This document shows positions 24,907 to 33,661 of a stretch of DNA of 64,000 bases, in pieces (the first letter of the stretch is position 1; the number at the start of each line of letters is the position of its first letter). The DNA is taken from positions 182,253-246,252 of the forward strand of contig CAZEWN010000002.1 of NCBI GenBank assembly GCA_964516135.1, read 5' to 3'. The translations under genes were made by a program, and so were the position numbers. This DNA is from 34-65-8 sp964516135 (GTDB lineage Bacteria > Pseudomonadota > Alphaproteobacteria > Sphingomonadales > Sphingomonadaceae). A model generated the notes under the pieces. It was not told the DNA's origin, did no database searches, and saw only the letters and a list, made by a program, of their open reading frames with translations.

Positions 24907-25464
24907 ATGGCCAAATACGACAAGAACGATGTGGAGCGCCGGATGCAAGGCGCGGTCGAGAGCCTGAAGAGTGATCTCGGCGGCCTGCGCACGGGCCGCG
25001 CCAACGTGACCCTGCTCGATCCCGTGGTGGTCGAGGTCTATGGCGCGATGATGCCGCTGAGCCAGGTGGCGACCGTCTCCGCTCCCGAGCCCCGGATGCT
25101 CAGCGTGCAGGTGTGGGACAAGGCCAACGTCACGCAGGTTGAGAAGGGTATTGCCAAGGCGAACCTGGGCCTCAACCCGATGACCGACGGCCAGACCGTT
25201 CGCCTGCCTCTGCCCGATCTCACCGAGGAACGGCGCAAGGAACTCGCGAAGCTGGCCGGCGAATATGGGGAGAAGGGCAAGATCGCGATCCGCAACGTGC
25301 GCCGCGATGCCAACGAGGCCTTGAAGGACGACGAGAAGAAGAAGGACATCTCCGAGGACGAGCGCAAGCGCGGCGAGGGGGAGGTCCAGAAGATGACCGA
25401 CAGGTTCGTCGCCGATACGGACGCGGCCGTTGCGGCCAAGGTCAAGGAAATCCTGACCCAGTGA
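24907..25464 (+). CDS. frr: Ribosome recycling factor
   Basis: A 185-residue protein that, with EF-G, splits post-termination ribosomes. It has the RRF pattern: ERRMQGAVESLKSDLGGLRT, RANVTLLDPVVVEVYG, the LPLPDLTEERRKEL segment and the long C-terminal helix with RNVRRDANEALK. The length is normal. GAGGAAGCCTGACA upstream supplies the ribosome site inside the pyrH end. Confidence 0.97.
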   Translation: MAKYDKNDVERRMQGAVESLKSDLGGLRTGRANVTLLDPVVVEVYGAMMPLSQVATVSAPEPRMLSVQVWDKANVTQVEKGIAKANLGLNPMTDGQTVRLPLPDLTEERRKELAKLAGEYGEKGKIAIRNVRRDANEALKDDEKKKDISEDERKRGEGEVQKMTDRFVADTDAAVAAKVKEILTQ

Positions 25465-25466
25465 TT

Positions 25467-25567
25467 TCACTCCTCCCCTCGAGGGGAGGGGCCGGGGGTG
25501 GGGGCTGTTACGGCCCATGCCGCCCTTACTTCCCCCGCCCCCATCCCTCCCTTAAAGGGGAGGGGCC
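25467..25567. repeat. GC-rich palindromic repeat between frr and uppS
   Basis: The gap holds an imperfect inverted repeat. The left half is CTCCTCCCC plus its mirror GGGGAGGGG, followed by CCGGGGGTGGGGG. The right half is the reverse: CCCCCGCCCCCATCC, then CTCCC, TTAA and GGGGAGGGG. It looks like a dispersed REP-type element. Its right end, GGGGAGGGG, lies immediately before the uppS ATG and acts as that gene's Shine-Dalgarno. Confidence 0.6.
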
Positions 25568-26251
25568 ATGAGCAGCGAACGATCGACCGCCCGCCACGTT
25601 GCCATTATCATGGATGGCAACGGGCGATGGGCCAAGCGCAAGCACTTGCCGCGCGCGATCGGCCACCAGCGCGGTGTCGAGGCGGTGCGGAACCTGGTGC
25701 GCGGGTTGGAAGGCACCGGGATTGAGTGCCTGACGCTCTACGCGTTCAGCAGCGAGAACTGGAAACGACCCGAGGACGAGGTCGACGACTTGATGAACCT
25801 GATGCGCAAGTTCGTGAAATCGGACTTGCCCGAATTCATCGCCAACGACGTCAAACTGAAGATCATTGGCGATTGGCAAGGGCTTGCGCCCGACATTGTC
25901 GAGATGCTCGAGGATGCCTTGGCGCGGACCGCCGGGGGCAAGCGGACGCTGGCGGTGGCGCTCAATTACGGCTCGCAGCAGGAAATTGCGCGCGCGGCGG
26001 CCAAGGCGGCGGCGGTGGGCGAGGTGACCGCGGAAACGATCGCAGGATACCTCGACACCGCGGACCTTCCGCCGCTCGACCTGCTGATCCGCACCAGCGG
26101 CGAGGTTCGGCTGTCGAATTTCCTGCTATGGCAATGCGCCTACGCCGAAATGATGTTCGTCGATACGCTGTGGCCGGATTTCACGCCCACGCATCTGCGA
26201 ACCGCGCTCGACCAGTTTGGCGATCGGGAACGGCGATATGGCGGACGATAA
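25568..26251 (+). CDS. uppS: Undecaprenyl diphosphate synthase
   Basis: A 227-residue cis-prenyltransferase that makes the C55 carrier lipid for peptidoglycan and surface polymers. Key elements are HVAIIMDGNGRWAKR with the catalytic Asp16, LTLYAFSSENWKRP, and DLLIRTSGEVRLSNFLLWQ with the Arg and Ser that bind isopentenyl diphosphate, followed by PDFTPTHLRTAL. It acts at the cytoplasmic face of the membrane. It is slightly shorter than E. coli IspU. It overlaps cdsA by 14 bases. The ribosome site comes from the repeat element before it. Confidence 0.95.
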   Translation: MSSERSTARHVAIIMDGNGRWAKRKHLPRAIGHQRGVEAVRNLVRGLEGTGIECLTLYAFSSENWKRPEDEVDDLMNLMRKFVKSDLPEFIANDVKLKIIGDWQGLAPDIVEMLEDALARTAGGKRTLAVALNYGSQQEIARAAAKAAAVGEVTAETIAGYLDTADLPPLDLLIRTSGEVRLSNFLLWQCAYAEMMFVDTLWPDFTPTHLRTALDQFGDRERRYGGR

Positions 26252-26930
26252 CGTTGAGCCGATCCCGCTGGCGGTGAGAACCAGCGACCTGCCGGTGCGG
26301 GTGGCGTCGGCGGCAGTGATGCTGGCGGTTGCGGGCGCGGCGCTATGGCTGGGCGGCGTATGGCTCGATGCATTCATCGCGCTCGTGGCGTTGGCGTGCT
26401 ACTACGAGTTCGCGCGGCTGATATTGCGGATCGAGGGAGGAGCGGGGCGCTGGCTCGCGATGGTGGCGGGAGCGCTCTACATCGGGCTGGCAGCGGTGGC
26501 GCTGATCCAGTTATCGGTCGCCGTGGTTATCGGAGTGATTGCGGTTGTGATCGCGACCGACACCGGCGCCTATTTCAGCGGGCGCACGATCGGCGGACCC
26601 AAGATCGCACCTGCCATCAGCCCGTCCAAGACCTGGGCGGGGCTGATCGGCGGGATGATCGCGGCGGGGCTGGTTTCGGTCACTTTCTTCCTGTTCAACG
26701 TCGGTGAGATACGGTTCTCAGCGATGACCTTCGTCGCCTTCGCCATCGGCGCGGTTCTGGCGGTGGTGGCGCAGGCGGGGGATTTCTTCGAAAGCTGGCT
26801 GAAACGGCGCGCGCATGTGAAGGATTCGTCCAACCTGATCCCCGGTCACGGCGGCGTATTCGACCGGGTCGACGGGCTGCTGCCGGTCGCCATCGTCGCC
26901 TTGCCGCTGTGGATGCTCCACCCCGCATGA
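26238..26930 (+). CDS. cdsA: Phosphatidate cytidylyltransferase
   Basis: A 230-residue polytopic membrane enzyme making CDP-diacylglycerol, the branch point of phospholipid synthesis that feeds PssA and PgsA, both encoded in this window. The signature SPSKTWAGLIGG and the C-terminal GDFFESWLKRRAHVKDSSN with HGGVFDRVDGLL are complete. It has about six hydrophobic segments. The ATG at 26238 is preferred over TTG 26217. It overlaps uppS at the 5' end and dxr by ATGA at the 3' end. Confidence 0.94.
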   Translation: MADDNVEPIPLAVRTSDLPVRVASAAVMLAVAGAALWLGGVWLDAFIALVALACYYEFARLILRIEGGAGRWLAMVAGALYIGLAAVALIQLSVAVVIGVIAVVIATDTGAYFSGRTIGGPKIAPAISPSKTWAGLIGGMIAAGLVSVTFFLFNVGEIRFSAMTFVAFAIGAVLAVVAQAGDFFESWLKRRAHVKDSSNLIPGHGGVFDRVDGLLPVAIVALPLWMLHPA

Positions 26931-28081
26931 CCCGATCGGTCACCATCCTCGGCGCGACCGGTTCGATCGGCGCCTCGACCCTCGACCTGATCCGGCGCGA
27001 GCAGGATGAGTGGCGGGTGGTTGCGCTGACGGCCAACGGCAATGTCGCGGAACTCGCGAAACTCGCGCGCGAGTTCAAGGCCGAGATCGCGGTGTGCGGC
27101 GACGGGGGCTGCCTGCCCGCCTTGCGCGAGGCCCTTGCCGGATCTGGTATCGAAGCCGCAGCCGGCGCGCGGGCGCTGGTCGAAGCGGCGGCGCGGCCGG
27201 TCGATATGACCGTGGCTGCGATCGTCGGCTGCGCGGGGCTTGCCCCGGTCATGGCCGCGGTCGAGCGCGGCGGCACGATCGCGCTCGCGAACAAGGAAGC
27301 GCTTGTCGCCGCGGGCGAGGTGCTAATGGCGGCGGTGCAGCGCCACGGCGCGACGCTGTTGCCGACCGACAGCGAACACAACGCGATCTTCCAGTGCCTC
27401 CAGGGCGGACGCATCGAGGACGTTCGCAACATCACACTTACCGCCAGCGGAGGGCCCTTCCGCACCTGGACCCGCGCCCAGCTCGATGCTGCCACGCCAA
27501 AGCAGGCGGTCGCTCATCCCAATTGGGACATGGGCGCAAAGATCAGTGTCGATTCCGCCACGATGATGAACAAGGGATTGGAGTTCATCGAAGCGCATCA
27601 CCTATTTCCCGTCGGCCTCGATAAACTACGCATCGTCGTCCATCCGCAAAGTGTGATCCACTCCATGGTGGAATACCGCGACGGCTCGACATTGGCACAG
27701 CTGGGCCCAAGCGACATGCGCGTGCCGATTGCATCATGCCTGGCCTATCCCGCGCGAATGGATACGCCATGCGACCCGCTCGACTTGCCCGCGCTGGGCC
27801 AGCTCACGTTCGAGGCGCCCGACGAGGACCGTTTCCCCGCGACGCGCCTCGCCCGCGAGGCGGCGCACGCAGGTGGTGCGGCCGCGGCTGTGCTGAACGC
27901 GGCCAACGAAGTCGCAGTCGCGCGCTTCCTCGCGGGACAGCTTGCATTCACCCGCATCGCGGCAGTGGTCGAAGAGACCCTCAACCGCTATAGCCCATCC
28001 GCGCCCCATGCGCTCGACGCCGTCCTGGCGATCGACGCCGAGGCACGGGCCAGGGCCACGGAAATGCTGGAGACCGCCTGA
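26927..28081 (+). CDS. dxr: 1-deoxy-D-xylulose-5-phosphate reductoisomerase
   Basis: A 384-residue enzyme of the MEP pathway for isoprenoid precursors, upstream in pathway terms of UppS and the polyprenyl synthase. It has the NADPH motif ILGATGSIGASTLDLI, the LANKEALVAAG loop, the metal site DSEHNAIFQCL, ASGGPFRTW and the flexible HPNWDMGAKISVDSATMMNK stretch. The ATG at 26927 overlaps the cdsA stop. Length and order are typical for alphaproteobacteria. Confidence 0.96.
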   Translation: MTRSVTILGATGSIGASTLDLIRREQDEWRVVALTANGNVAELAKLAREFKAEIAVCGDGGCLPALREALAGSGIEAAAGARALVEAAARPVDMTVAAIVGCAGLAPVMAAVERGGTIALANKEALVAAGEVLMAAVQRHGATLLPTDSEHNAIFQCLQGGRIEDVRNITLTASGGPFRTWTRAQLDAATPKQAVAHPNWDMGAKISVDSATMMNKGLEFIEAHHLFPVGLDKLRIVVHPQSVIHSMVEYRDGSTLAQLGPSDMRVPIASCLAYPARMDTPCDPLDLPALGQLTFEAPDEDRFPATRLAREAAHAGGAAAAVLNAANEVAVARFLAGQLAFTRIAAVVEETLNRYSPSAPHALDAVLAIDAEARARATEMLETA

Positions 28082-28082
28082 G

Positions 28083-29222
28083 TTGTTCGAGAGCCCACCT
28101 TTCTGGATGTACATCGCCGGCTTTCTGCTGGTGCTGGGGCCGCTGATCACGGTACACGAGTTTGGCCATTACCTGGTCGGTCGCTGGTTCGGAGTGAAGG
28201 CCGAAGCGTTTTCGATCGGCTTCGGCAAGGAATTGGTCGGCTTTACCGACCGGCGCGGTACGCGGTGGAAACTCAGCGCTCTACCCCTGGGCGGCTATGT
28301 CCAGTTCAAGGGCGACATGAACCCCGCCAGCATTCCCGATGGGGAGGCGCTTGCCGCGATTCCCGCGAGTGAAAGAGCAGACGCTTTTCATTTCAAGCCC
28401 CTGTGGCAGCGCGCGTTGATCGTATTTGCCGGGCCAGCGACCAACCTGATCGTCGCGATAGCAATCTTTGCCGCCTTCTTCATGGTGGTGGGCAAACCCG
28501 TGCCGGTAGCAGCGGACAGTCAACTGACCGTTGCGGAGGTGACACCCGGTTCACCCGCCGAGCAGGCGGGGATCAACGCGGGTGACCGGATAGTATCGAT
28601 CGACGGTCAGGTAATGAACGACTTTCGCGCGGTGCAGCAGACGATCATGCTGCACCCGGGCAGGACGTTTGCCATCGGGATCGATCGCGACGGAACCCAA
28701 CGTGTGGTGCGCGTTACGGCTGGCAGCACGCAGGTCGAGGACGGGTTCGGAAACAGCTCGCGCATAGGGCTGATCGGCGTGCGTCCAATGGGCGTCGAAT
28801 TTGCCTTCGCACCGCAGGGATTGCTCGCGAGCGTGGCGCTTGGCGCGGAGCGCAGCGTCCATTTGGTCGACATGATGGTGACCGGTCTCGTCCAGATCGT
28901 CAGCGGCGATCGTTCGGTGAGCGAGCTTGGCGGACCGATCAAGATCGCCAAGTATTCGGGCGAACAGTTCAGCCTCGGTCCGCTGGCGTTTGTCGAGTTT
29001 ATGGCGCTGATTTCAATTAATTTGGCATTCATCAACCTGTTGCCAATCCCCGCCCTGGATGGCGGACACCTGGCGTTCTATGCGGCTGAGGCGGTACGCC
29101 GCAAACCGGTCGGCGCACGGGGGCAGGAGCTGGCATTTCGCACCGGCATCGCGCTGGTGCTGGTGCTGATGGTGTTCGTGACCGTGAACGATGTCGTGTC
29201 TCTGCCGATCTTCACCGGCTGA
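28083..29222 (+). CDS. rseP: RseP-type site-2 metalloprotease
   Basis: A 379-residue intramembrane zinc protease (M50) that cuts anti-sigma factors and cleared signal peptides. HEFGH (residues 25-29) in the first membrane helix and LDGGHL in the last helices supply zinc ligands. One clear PDZ domain (VAEVTPGSPAEQAGINAGD) lies between. I chose TTG at 28083 because RseP proteins of this group begin with the FESPPFW sequence; the ATG at 28107 would cut into the first helix. It follows dxr directly and precedes bamA, the usual order. Confidence 0.93.
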   Translation: MFESPPFWMYIAGFLLVLGPLITVHEFGHYLVGRWFGVKAEAFSIGFGKELVGFTDRRGTRWKLSALPLGGYVQFKGDMNPASIPDGEALAAIPASERADAFHFKPLWQRALIVFAGPATNLIVAIAIFAAFFMVVGKPVPVAADSQLTVAEVTPGSPAEQAGINAGDRIVSIDGQVMNDFRAVQQTIMLHPGRTFAIGIDRDGTQRVVRVTAGSTQVEDGFGNSSRIGLIGVRPMGVEFAFAPQGLLASVALGAERSVHLVDMMVTGLVQIVSGDRSVSELGGPIKIAKYSGEQFSLGPLAFVEFMALISINLAFINLLPIPALDGGHLAFYAAEAVRRKPVGARGQELAFRTGIALVLVLMVFVTVNDVVSLPIFTG

Positions 29223-29341
29223 CCGCGACGGATGGGAAAAAGCACGGGGGTTGGCGTCTTCCACCGCTTGATCGGGGGCATGGCATCGGGCACAGGGCGG
29301 CGATTGTCGCGCGGGGCTCGTCAATCGGGCGGTGGGGGCGC

Positions 29342-32083
29342 GTGGAACAGACTTTGGACGGGATCACCGTGTCGATGACGAATAGCGAAAATTCACGCGG
29401 CCTGGCCGCAGCATGCGCCCGGCCCTTGGCGCTCGCGCTGCTCGGTGGCACGATGCTGGCGGGAATGCCCGTAGCGGCGCTGGCGCAAAATGCCGGCCCG
29501 CCGACGGCGCCACCGGTTATCGCGGCGCCGGTCCAGCAGGACATCGTCCGCACGATCATTGTAACGGGTGCCGAGCGACTCGAGCCCCAGACAATCCTCT
29601 CCTACATCCGCCTCCGCCCCGGCGATGCTTATACCCAGGCCGCCGCCGACCAGGCGATCAAGGATCTTTACGCCACTGAATTGTTCGCCAGTGCCAGCGT
29701 CCGCAACAATGGCGGTGACGTTGTTATCGAGGTGACCGAAAATCCAGTCGTCAACCGGATCGTCCTCGAAGGCAACAAGCGGATCAAGAACGACAAGATC
29801 TTGCCCGAGATCAAGCTGGCCCCGCGCCAGATATTTACCCGGTCCAAGGTCCGCGCGGATACAGCCCGCATCATCGAGCTATACAAGCGGCAGGGCCGCT
29901 TCGCCGCCACGGTCGAACCCAAGCTGGTCCAGCTCAGCCAGAACCGGGTCGATATCGTTTACGAGATCAGTGAAGGGCCCAAGTCCAAGGTTCGCCAGAT
30001 CAACATCATCGGCAACGAGGAGTTCAGCGACGGCGACCTGAAGGGTGAGATGGTCACCAAGGAAGCCCGCTTCACGCGCTTCTTCAGCTCGAACACCAGC
30101 TACGACCCCGATCGTCTGGCGTTCGATCAGCAGAAGCTGCGCCAGTTCTATCTGACCGAGGGTTATGCCGATTTTCGCGTTGTATCGGCCGTGGCGGAGC
30201 TGACCCCGGACAAGCGTGACTTCATCATCACCTACGTGGTCGAAGAGGGGGAGCGCTACAAGTTCGGCGAAGTTACCGTGGACAGCCAGCTGCGCGATTT
30301 CGACAGCGACGGGATGACCGCGAACCTGACCATGAAATCGGGCGACTGGTACAATGCCAAGGCGGTAGAAGACACGGTCGAGCAGATGAACGAGCTGGCC
30401 GGTACGTTCGGCTATGCCTTTGCCGACGTTCAGCCGCAGTTCCGTCGCAATCGCGAAGACCTGACGATGGACGTGACCTATCAAATTCGCGAGGCGCCCC
30501 GCGTCTATGTCGAGCGGGTCGACATCAACGGCAACACGCTTACGCAGGACAAGGTGGTGCGGCGCGAATTCCGCATTGCCGAAGGCGACGCGTTCAATTC
30601 GCTGCAAGTCGCGCGCTCCACCAACCGCATCAAGTCGCTCGGATACTTCCAGGAAAACTTCGAGATCGAGCAAAAGGAGGGCAGCGCGCCCGACCGGATC
30701 GTGCTTGAAGCAAACGTGGAAGAACAGCCGACTGGCGAGCTGCAACTTTCGGCCGGTTTTTCGTCGCTGGAAAGCTTCATCCTCGCCGCCTCGATCCGGC
30801 AGCGCAATTTCCGCGGGCGCGGCCAGACGGTTGGCGCGGGCGTAAACTATTCACGCTATTCGCGCTCCTTTAACCTTAGTTTTGCCGAACCCTATGTGTT
30901 CGACCGGAACATTTCGGCAGGTGTCGACGTCTACCGTCGCGATTATCGCAGCTTCAACTTTGCAAACAGCAGCCGCAACAACACGTTTGAGCAGGCCACC
31001 ACTGGTTTCTCTGTTCGTGCGGGCGTGCCGCTGACCGAATATATTTCGGCGGTCGGCAGCTACACCCTCAACTATGACGACATTTCGCTTGGTGATGAGT
31101 ATTTCTCCGATTCCGACGGCGACGGTGTGCGGACATGCGATCCCTTGTTGGCTGGTCGCTACCTGTGCGAGGCGTTGGGCGAGCGGACGAGTTCGATCCT
31201 GGGCCTGACGCTGGCATACGATTCGACCGATAGCCGTCTGCGTCCCACACGCGGCCAATCGCTGTCCTTGACCACTGAATTCGCCGGGCTGGGCGGCGAC
31301 ACCAAGTATGCGCGTTTTCGTGCGCGCGGCGCCAAGTACTGGCGTGTCCTGAACGGCTTCATATTCTCGGTCCGGGGCGAGGGCGGCTTCATCAAGGGGT
31401 TCGAGGATCGGACAGGTCCCGGCGTCGACGAGGTGCGCCTGAACGACCGCTTCTTCCTGGGCGAACCGGATTTCCGCGGTTTCGACATCCGCGGCGTCGG
31501 CCCTCGTGTGGTGCGCCTCAACTACATCGACGACGATGATGATGCCACCACCCCGCCGGTGCTCCAGACACTCGACGAAGCGCGCGAGGCGCGCACGCTG
31601 ATCGACGATGCGATCGGCGGTCGGGCCTATTACCTGGGTCGTGCCGAACTGGAGATTCCGCTTGGCAGCGGCGCCAGCGAGCTGGGCCTGCGACCGTCCG
31701 CGTTTATTGATGTCGGTGCACTGTTCAAAGTGACCCAGCCGGTATTGCAGGATTTCCCCAATGGTATCCGCCAGGTCGATCCGACCACGGGCCTGCCTCT
31801 GTTCATCCAGCTTGGCACGAACGATCAGGGTCAACCGACCTCCACGCTGGTGACGAGCCCTACGGCGCCAAACGGCACTGCCAATGCACCGGCGTTCGAC
31901 ACCTCCCGAGCTTTCCGCGAAGTTTTCCTGGGCGATTCCGCAAGTCCGCGTGTTTCGATCGGCATTGGCGTCAACTGGAACTCGCCCTTCGGCCCATTCC
32001 GGATCGACTTTGCCCACGCGCTGCGTACGCAGCCGGGGGATGACACCAAGCGCTTTACTTTCAATGTAGGAACCCAATTCTGA
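29342..32083 (+). CDS. bamA: Outer membrane assembly factor BamA
   Basis: A protein of up to 913 residues that inserts beta-barrel proteins into the outer membrane. After a signal peptide ending AALAQ come five POTRA domains (about 60-450), with repeated GNEEF or GNKRI type turns, and then a 16-strand Omp85 barrel. The barrel holds the conserved FRGFDIRG of loop 6 and ends in Phe (NVGTQF), the usual outer-membrane signature. Starts at GTG 29342, GTG 29369 and ATG 29375 are all possible; the signal peptide fits any of them. The ompH gene overlaps its stop by one codon. Confidence 0.95.
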   Translation: MEQTLDGITVSMTNSENSRGLAAACARPLALALLGGTMLAGMPVAALAQNAGPPTAPPVIAAPVQQDIVRTIIVTGAERLEPQTILSYIRLRPGDAYTQAAADQAIKDLYATELFASASVRNNGGDVVIEVTENPVVNRIVLEGNKRIKNDKILPEIKLAPRQIFTRSKVRADTARIIELYKRQGRFAATVEPKLVQLSQNRVDIVYEISEGPKSKVRQINIIGNEEFSDGDLKGEMVTKEARFTRFFSSNTSYDPDRLAFDQQKLRQFYLTEGYADFRVVSAVAELTPDKRDFIITYVVEEGERYKFGEVTVDSQLRDFDSDGMTANLTMKSGDWYNAKAVEDTVEQMNELAGTFGYAFADVQPQFRRNREDLTMDVTYQIREAPRVYVERVDINGNTLTQDKVVRREFRIAEGDAFNSLQVARSTNRIKSLGYFQENFEIEQKEGSAPDRIVLEANVEEQPTGELQLSAGFSSLESFILAASIRQRNFRGRGQTVGAGVNYSRYSRSFNLSFAEPYVFDRNISAGVDVYRRDYRSFNFANSSRNNTFEQATTGFSVRAGVPLTEYISAVGSYTLNYDDISLGDEYFSDSDGDGVRTCDPLLAGRYLCEALGERTSSILGLTLAYDSTDSRLRPTRGQSLSLTTEFAGLGGDTKYARFRARGAKYWRVLNGFIFSVRGEGGFIKGFEDRTGPGVDEVRLNDRFFLGEPDFRGFDIRGVGPRVVRLNYIDDDDDATTPPVLQTLDEAREARTLIDDAIGGRAYYLGRAELEIPLGSGASELGLRPSAFIDVGALFKVTQPVLQDFPNGIRQVDPTTGLPLFIQLGTNDQGQPTSTLVTSPTAPNGTANAPAFDTSRAFREVFLGDSASPRVSIGIGVNWNSPFGPFRIDFAHALRTQPGDDTKRFTFNVGTQF

Positions 32084-32772
32084 TGAACCGCTTCCTTTCC
32101 ACGCTCGCCATCGCGGGTGCCGCCACCGCCGTCATGGCCGCCATGCCGGTCTCGGCTCAGGTCAATGGCATGGCAACTGCCAGCCCCGAGGCCGTGATCG
32201 TTCGCGCCGCCGCCCGTGTGGCCGGCTACAACCAGATCGACCAGACCTATGCCGCACAGATCGCTCAAATCCGGACGGTGCGCCAGGAAGCCAACACGTT
32301 GCAGCAGTCGCTTGACACAAACCGCGACAACAACCTGACCGAACAGGAGGTGCAGGCGAACCCCGGGGTCGTGCAACAGATCCAGCAGAAGGAACAGCAG
32401 ATCGCGCAGATCAGCCAGCCCATCGCGCTGGCGCAGTATTACGTGATCGAGCAGATCATCAACGATTACCAGAACGCGCAGAATCAGGTGCTGCAGCAGA
32501 AGCGCATCCAGGTGCTGATCGCGCCTGACGCCATTCAATATGCGCCCGACAACTTCAATGTCACCAACGACATTCTCGCAGCCGTAAATCAGCGCCTGCC
32601 CACGGTCAGCACCACGCCGCCTGCCAACTGGCAACCGCGCCGCGAGACTGTGCAGACGCATCAGGCCGTCCAGCAGATCCTGCTTGCCGCCGCCCAGCAA
32701 CAGGCACTGCAGCAGCAGCAGCAGCAGCAGCAGCAGGCGCAGCAGCCCGCGCAAGCGCCGCAGGGTCGCTGA
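32083..32772 (+). CDS. OmpH/Skp-like periplasmic chaperone with poly-Gln tail
   Basis: A 229-residue exported protein, signal peptide to about residue 25 (PVSAQ). The body is Gln-rich and predicted to be a long helical hairpin (ANTLQQSLDTNRDNNLTEQE, QQIQQKEQQIAQI), as in Skp, which carries unfolded outer-membrane proteins to BamA. Its place directly behind bamA supports this role. The C-terminal tail holds nine consecutive Gln encoded by pure CAG repeats. Divergence from E. coli Skp is high, so the name rests on composition, length and context. Confidence 0.85.
   Translation: MNRFLSTLAIAGAATAVMAAMPVSAQVNGMATASPEAVIVRAAARVAGYNQIDQTYAAQIAQIRTVRQEANTLQQSLDTNRDNNLTEQEVQANPGVVQQIQQKEQQIAQISQPIALAQYYVIEQIINDYQNAQNQVLQQKRIQVLIAPDAIQYAPDNFNVTNDILAAVNQRLPTVSTTPPANWQPRRETVQTHQAVQQILLAAAQQQALQQQQQQQQQAQQPAQAPQGR
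32710..32736 (+). repeat. Nine tandem CAG codons
   Basis: Nine exact CAG units in frame in the ompH-like gene, encoding nine Gln. Pure trinucleotide runs can gain or lose units by slippage without shifting the frame. Confidence 0.9.
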
Positions 32773-32794
32773 CGGCGAGATTGGGGGCAGGGCC

Positions 32795-33265
32795 ATGAGT
32801 GACGCGAGCGGCGCGCCCGCTTACGATATCCGCAAGGTGCTCAAGGCTCTGCCGCATCGTTACCCCTTGCTGCTGGTCGACCGGGTTAGGTCGATCGAGC
32901 TGGGCGAACGGATTCACGCGGTGAAAGCCGTGACCTTTAATGAGGAGTTCTTCCAGGGGCATTTTCCCGGTGCGCCGATCATGCCGGGCGTGCTCCAGAT
33001 CGAGGCTATGGCCCAGGCCGCCGCAATCTTGGGGATCGAGACGCTGGAGCTCGCCGGAACCGGCAAGCTGGTCTATTTCATGGGCATCGAGAACGCAAAG
33101 TTCCGCGCCCCCGTTACGCCCGGATGCTTGCTCGATCTCGAGGTCGAATTCGTTCAGAAGCGCAGCCGCGTGTACAAGTTCAAAGGCCGCGCGAGCGTGG
33201 AGGGCAAAACCACTTGCGAGGTGGAGTTTACCGCCATGATCGCGGATCCGCCTGCTGACGACTGA
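32795..33265 (+). CDS. fabZ: 3-hydroxyacyl-ACP dehydratase FabZ
   Basis: A 156-residue hot-dog-fold dehydratase of fatty-acid synthesis. It has LPHRYPLLLVDRV, the catalytic His56 in GHFPGAPIMPGVLQIEAM and catalytic Glu70, and then AKFRAPVTPGCLL. In most proteobacteria fabZ lies between lpxD and lpxA; here the neighbours are an ompH-like gene and rpmE. The ATG at 32795 follows GGGGGCAGGGCC. It is probably co-transcribed with bamA and ompH. Confidence 0.95.
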   Translation: MSDASGAPAYDIRKVLKALPHRYPLLLVDRVRSIELGERIHAVKAVTFNEEFFQGHFPGAPIMPGVLQIEAMAQAAAILGIETLELAGTGKLVYFMGIENAKFRAPVTPGCLLDLEVEFVQKRSRVYKFKGRASVEGKTTCEVEFTAMIADPPADD

Positions 33266-33361
33266 CGCTTGCCAAACCCGCCGCGCCACTCTATGCGCGC
33301 GCCTTTCCAACACACAGCTGGACCGGTCGGAACCGTTCCGAAGCTATGAAGGACATTTGCC

Positions 33362-33589
33362 ATGAAGGCCGAAGGACATCCCGAGTACCACATGATCACG
33401 GTCAAGATGACCGACGGCACCGAATTCCAGACCCGCTCGACCTGGGGCAAAGAAGGCGACACGCTGGCGCTGGAAATCGACCCGACAAGCCATCCCGCCT
33501 GGACTGGCGGCAAGCAACAGCTTCAGGAAGGTGGCCGCGTGGCTGCTTTCAACAAGCGGTTCGGCGGGCTCAGCCTCAAGAAGGGCTGA
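33362..33589 (+). CDS. rpmE: 50S ribosomal protein L31
   Basis: A 75-residue L31 of the zinc-free type: it lacks the four Cys of the zinc-binding form. It starts MKAEGHPEYHMITVKMTDG and contains EIDPTSHPAWTGG and the basic end RFGGLSLKKG. This form is standard in alphaproteobacteria. GAAGGACATTTGCC precedes the ATG. A T-rich terminator follows. Confidence 0.94.
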   Translation: MKAEGHPEYHMITVKMTDGTEFQTRSTWGKEGDTLALEIDPTSHPAWTGGKQQLQEGGRVAAFNKRFGGLSLKKG

Positions 33590-33620
33590 CCTTTCGCGCG
33601 CGTCGCGGTCATTCGAAACG

Positions 33621-33652
33621 GGGCGGTGCTGCGGGGCCGCCCTTTTCGTTTT
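33621..33652 (+). terminator. Rho-independent terminator after rpmE
   Basis: GGGCGG (33621-33626) pairs with CCGCCC (33637-33642) around a GC-rich loop and is followed by TTTTCGTTTT, a classic intrinsic terminator for the rpmE transcript. It may also act for the convergent oxygenase gene, whose stop lies 10 bases further. Confidence 0.8.
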
Positions 33653-33661
33653 CCCTTCGTT

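Noticed and set aside
32710..32736. CRISPR-like repeat
   Set aside because: It is an uninterrupted trinucleotide run inside a coding region with no spacers. I saw no CRISPR array or cas gene in the window.
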